A stretch of DNA of 64,000 nucleotides from Mycoplasmopsis bovigenitalium (GTDB taxonomy: Bacteria > Bacillota_I > Bacilli_A > Mycoplasmatales > Metamycoplasmataceae), in NCBI RefSeq assembly GCF_002356075.1, contig NZ_AP017902.1, positions 789,554-853,553 on the forward strand, read 5' to 3'. The notes beneath the pieces are model-generated. The model did no database searches. It saw only the letters and a program-made list of their open reading frames with translations, and was not told the DNA's origin. This document shows, piece by piece, positions 62,663-64,000 of the stretch. A program made the position numbers and the translations under genes. How positions within the stretch are numbered: position 1 is the stretch's first letter; every line of letters begins with the position of its first letter.

Positions 62663-64000
62663 TAAACCAGGACAAAAAAAGTTAACACTGAGGTGTTGGC
62701 TTTTTTGTCCGAGTTTAAGGGGGAGGCTAACACCAAAAGTGTTAGCTTTTTTAAATTTTCAAATGCAACAAAAAGGAGAATACAAATGTCAAGACACTTT
62801 ATCAAAGAAGAGTTTGATATGATTTATAAAATCTACAATGAATTTGGGTTAAAACAAACAATAAATTATATAAATGATATTTCGCCAGACACAAATTTTA
62901 TAACGAGAAAACATCTACTTGAAAGAATCAGAAAAATTATAAGATACTATAATAATGGTATGCAAGATCAATTATTAGATAAAAAGGGTGCGAACAGAAA
63001 GCCAGGTAGTGGTAGACCTAAAAAACCAATCGAACCCGATTGAAACGAATTCACAAAAGAAGAATTAATAGAAATAGCTAAGAGATATTACGAGATCAAT
63101 AAAAATAAATCAAAATCAGGAAAACTTAGTGAAGCTAAAAAACTAAATATTCCCTACAGTAAATCTGCAAAAATTTTTAATGTATGCAGACAAGCAGTAG
63201 CAAAATTTAAAACTAGAGTTATAAAAGTAAAGGAACACAAAAACGATGCAATAATTAGAAAATCCTTTCTTGATAACAAAGGTAGATATGGTCGCTTAAG
63301 GTTGAGTGCTTATATTTCTATGAAATATAATATTTACATTAACCCTCGAAGTCTTGGAAGAGATTTAAAAAGATTGAATTTAATATGCAAAATTAGAAAA
63401 CAAAGAAGAAAGAGCGAAATTAAGAACACTAAATTCGCTTTGCCAGATATTGTTAAACGCGATTACAATGACAAATTAAACAGAAATATTTTCGCTACCG
63501 ATGTTTCATATGTAAAAGCGCCAAGAGATGTTAAGGATAACCATGTATTTTTGTCTGTAATAATTGAGCATAAAACTAAAAAAATCAGAGATTTTAAATT
63601 ATCTGTAAACAATGATATTGATTTAGTTATGGATAATATAAATACATTTATGTCTATCGATAAAGATTTTATTATTCATTCAGACCATGGATTTCAATAC
63701 ACTTCAAAAATCTATATTGACAAAATAAATAAAATGGGAGGAACTGTTTCATTATCCCGTGTAGGAAATTCTTTGGATAATAGGGAGGTTGAATACTGAT
63801 TTTCTATTATAAAAAGCGAATGTTTAAATGAATTAGATTACAGTAAAATAACTTTAGAAGATCTGAAAAAAATAATTGCTGATTATATATTTTGATACAA
63901 CAACTATAGAATTCAATCAATTTTAAATTGAAAAACACCACAGCAATATGCTATGATGTTAAAATAATATTAAACTGTTAACTTTTTTTGTCCTAGTTTA
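62663..64000 (+). mobile_element. IS3-family-like insertion sequence, copy 2
   Basis: Same length (1338 bp), same layout and, by eye, the same sequence as copy 1; it ends exactly at the window edge with ...CTAGTTTA. The left flank is ...CCTGAT; the right flank is not visible, so a target duplication cannot be judged. Confidence 0.92.
62786..63967 (+). CDS. IS3-family transposase (DDE), copy 2
   Basis: 393 residues, identical by eye to the transposase of copy 1: HTH-like N-terminus, catalytic FATDVSYV, HSDHGFQYTS and NSLDNREVEYW. The ORF is intact with its Shine-Dalgarno, so both copies may be active. Confidence 0.92.

Noticed and set aside
1..64000. CRISPR arrays, rRNA and tRNA genes
   Set aside because: I looked for regularly spaced repeats, tRNA T-arms with acceptor pairing, and rRNA segments; only the tmRNA was found.

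Overview
The window is an AT-rich Mollicute chromosome segment. Many reading frames (aspS, tuf, ffh, uvrC, recA, the permeases) only become full length when TGA is read as tryptophan, as in the Mycoplasma genetic code. Compact operons with TAATG stop/start overlaps, many Cys-lipoproteins and a minimal mraZ-rsmH-ftsA-like-ftsZ cluster point to a Mycoplasma, most likely of the hominis/bovis side of the group (inferred from gene content; species not determined). All coordinates below were rebuilt with TGA=Trp.

Region 1-30977 is mostly conserved core. It holds nfo (5' cut), a membrane protein/thioredoxin-like/uvrC operon, pip and aspS, tuf with a structured leader, the tsaE-tsaB-tsaD t6A operon, a PC4-like DNA-binding protein, a GNAT-ffh-YwaF-like operon, tmRNA, the rsmE-mutM-Smr operon, the division cluster with a MraZ box, an M20 hydrolase with a TRIC-like channel, a frameshifted glycosyltransferase, rmuC, recA and an AEC-type transporter. 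An intact IS3-like element (31006-32343) separates this from rpsF-ssb-rpsR and topA.

Region 35631-43217 is one long operon: two Opp-type ABC permeases without ATPases, three lipoproteins and a His-rich ZIP metal transporter, which reads like a metal or metallophore uptake module. Region 43245-48312 carries small membrane proteins and lipoproteins, with simple-repeat promoters ((TA)n and a T tract) suggesting phase variation.

Region 48426-64000 is accessory. On the minus strand lie: an effector-like protein with a hydrophobic Gly/Ala-rich core and a C-terminal cassette that is duplicated as an orphan next to candidate immunity genes; an unknown gene; two tandem paralogues with a PemK/MazF-like N-terminal pattern; and a BcgI-like restriction-modification locus with a G9 tract and an A7 tract at the M/S junction. 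On the plus strand lie a remnant of a Firmicutes conjugative element and an abiEi-abiEii toxin-antitoxin pair using TGG for Trp, then two paralogous surface proteins behind T16/T17 promoters. A third copy of that promoter region is interrupted by a second IS copy with the same length and layout (62663-64000). Solo 54-56 bp palindromes resembling the IS left end are scattered between these genes.
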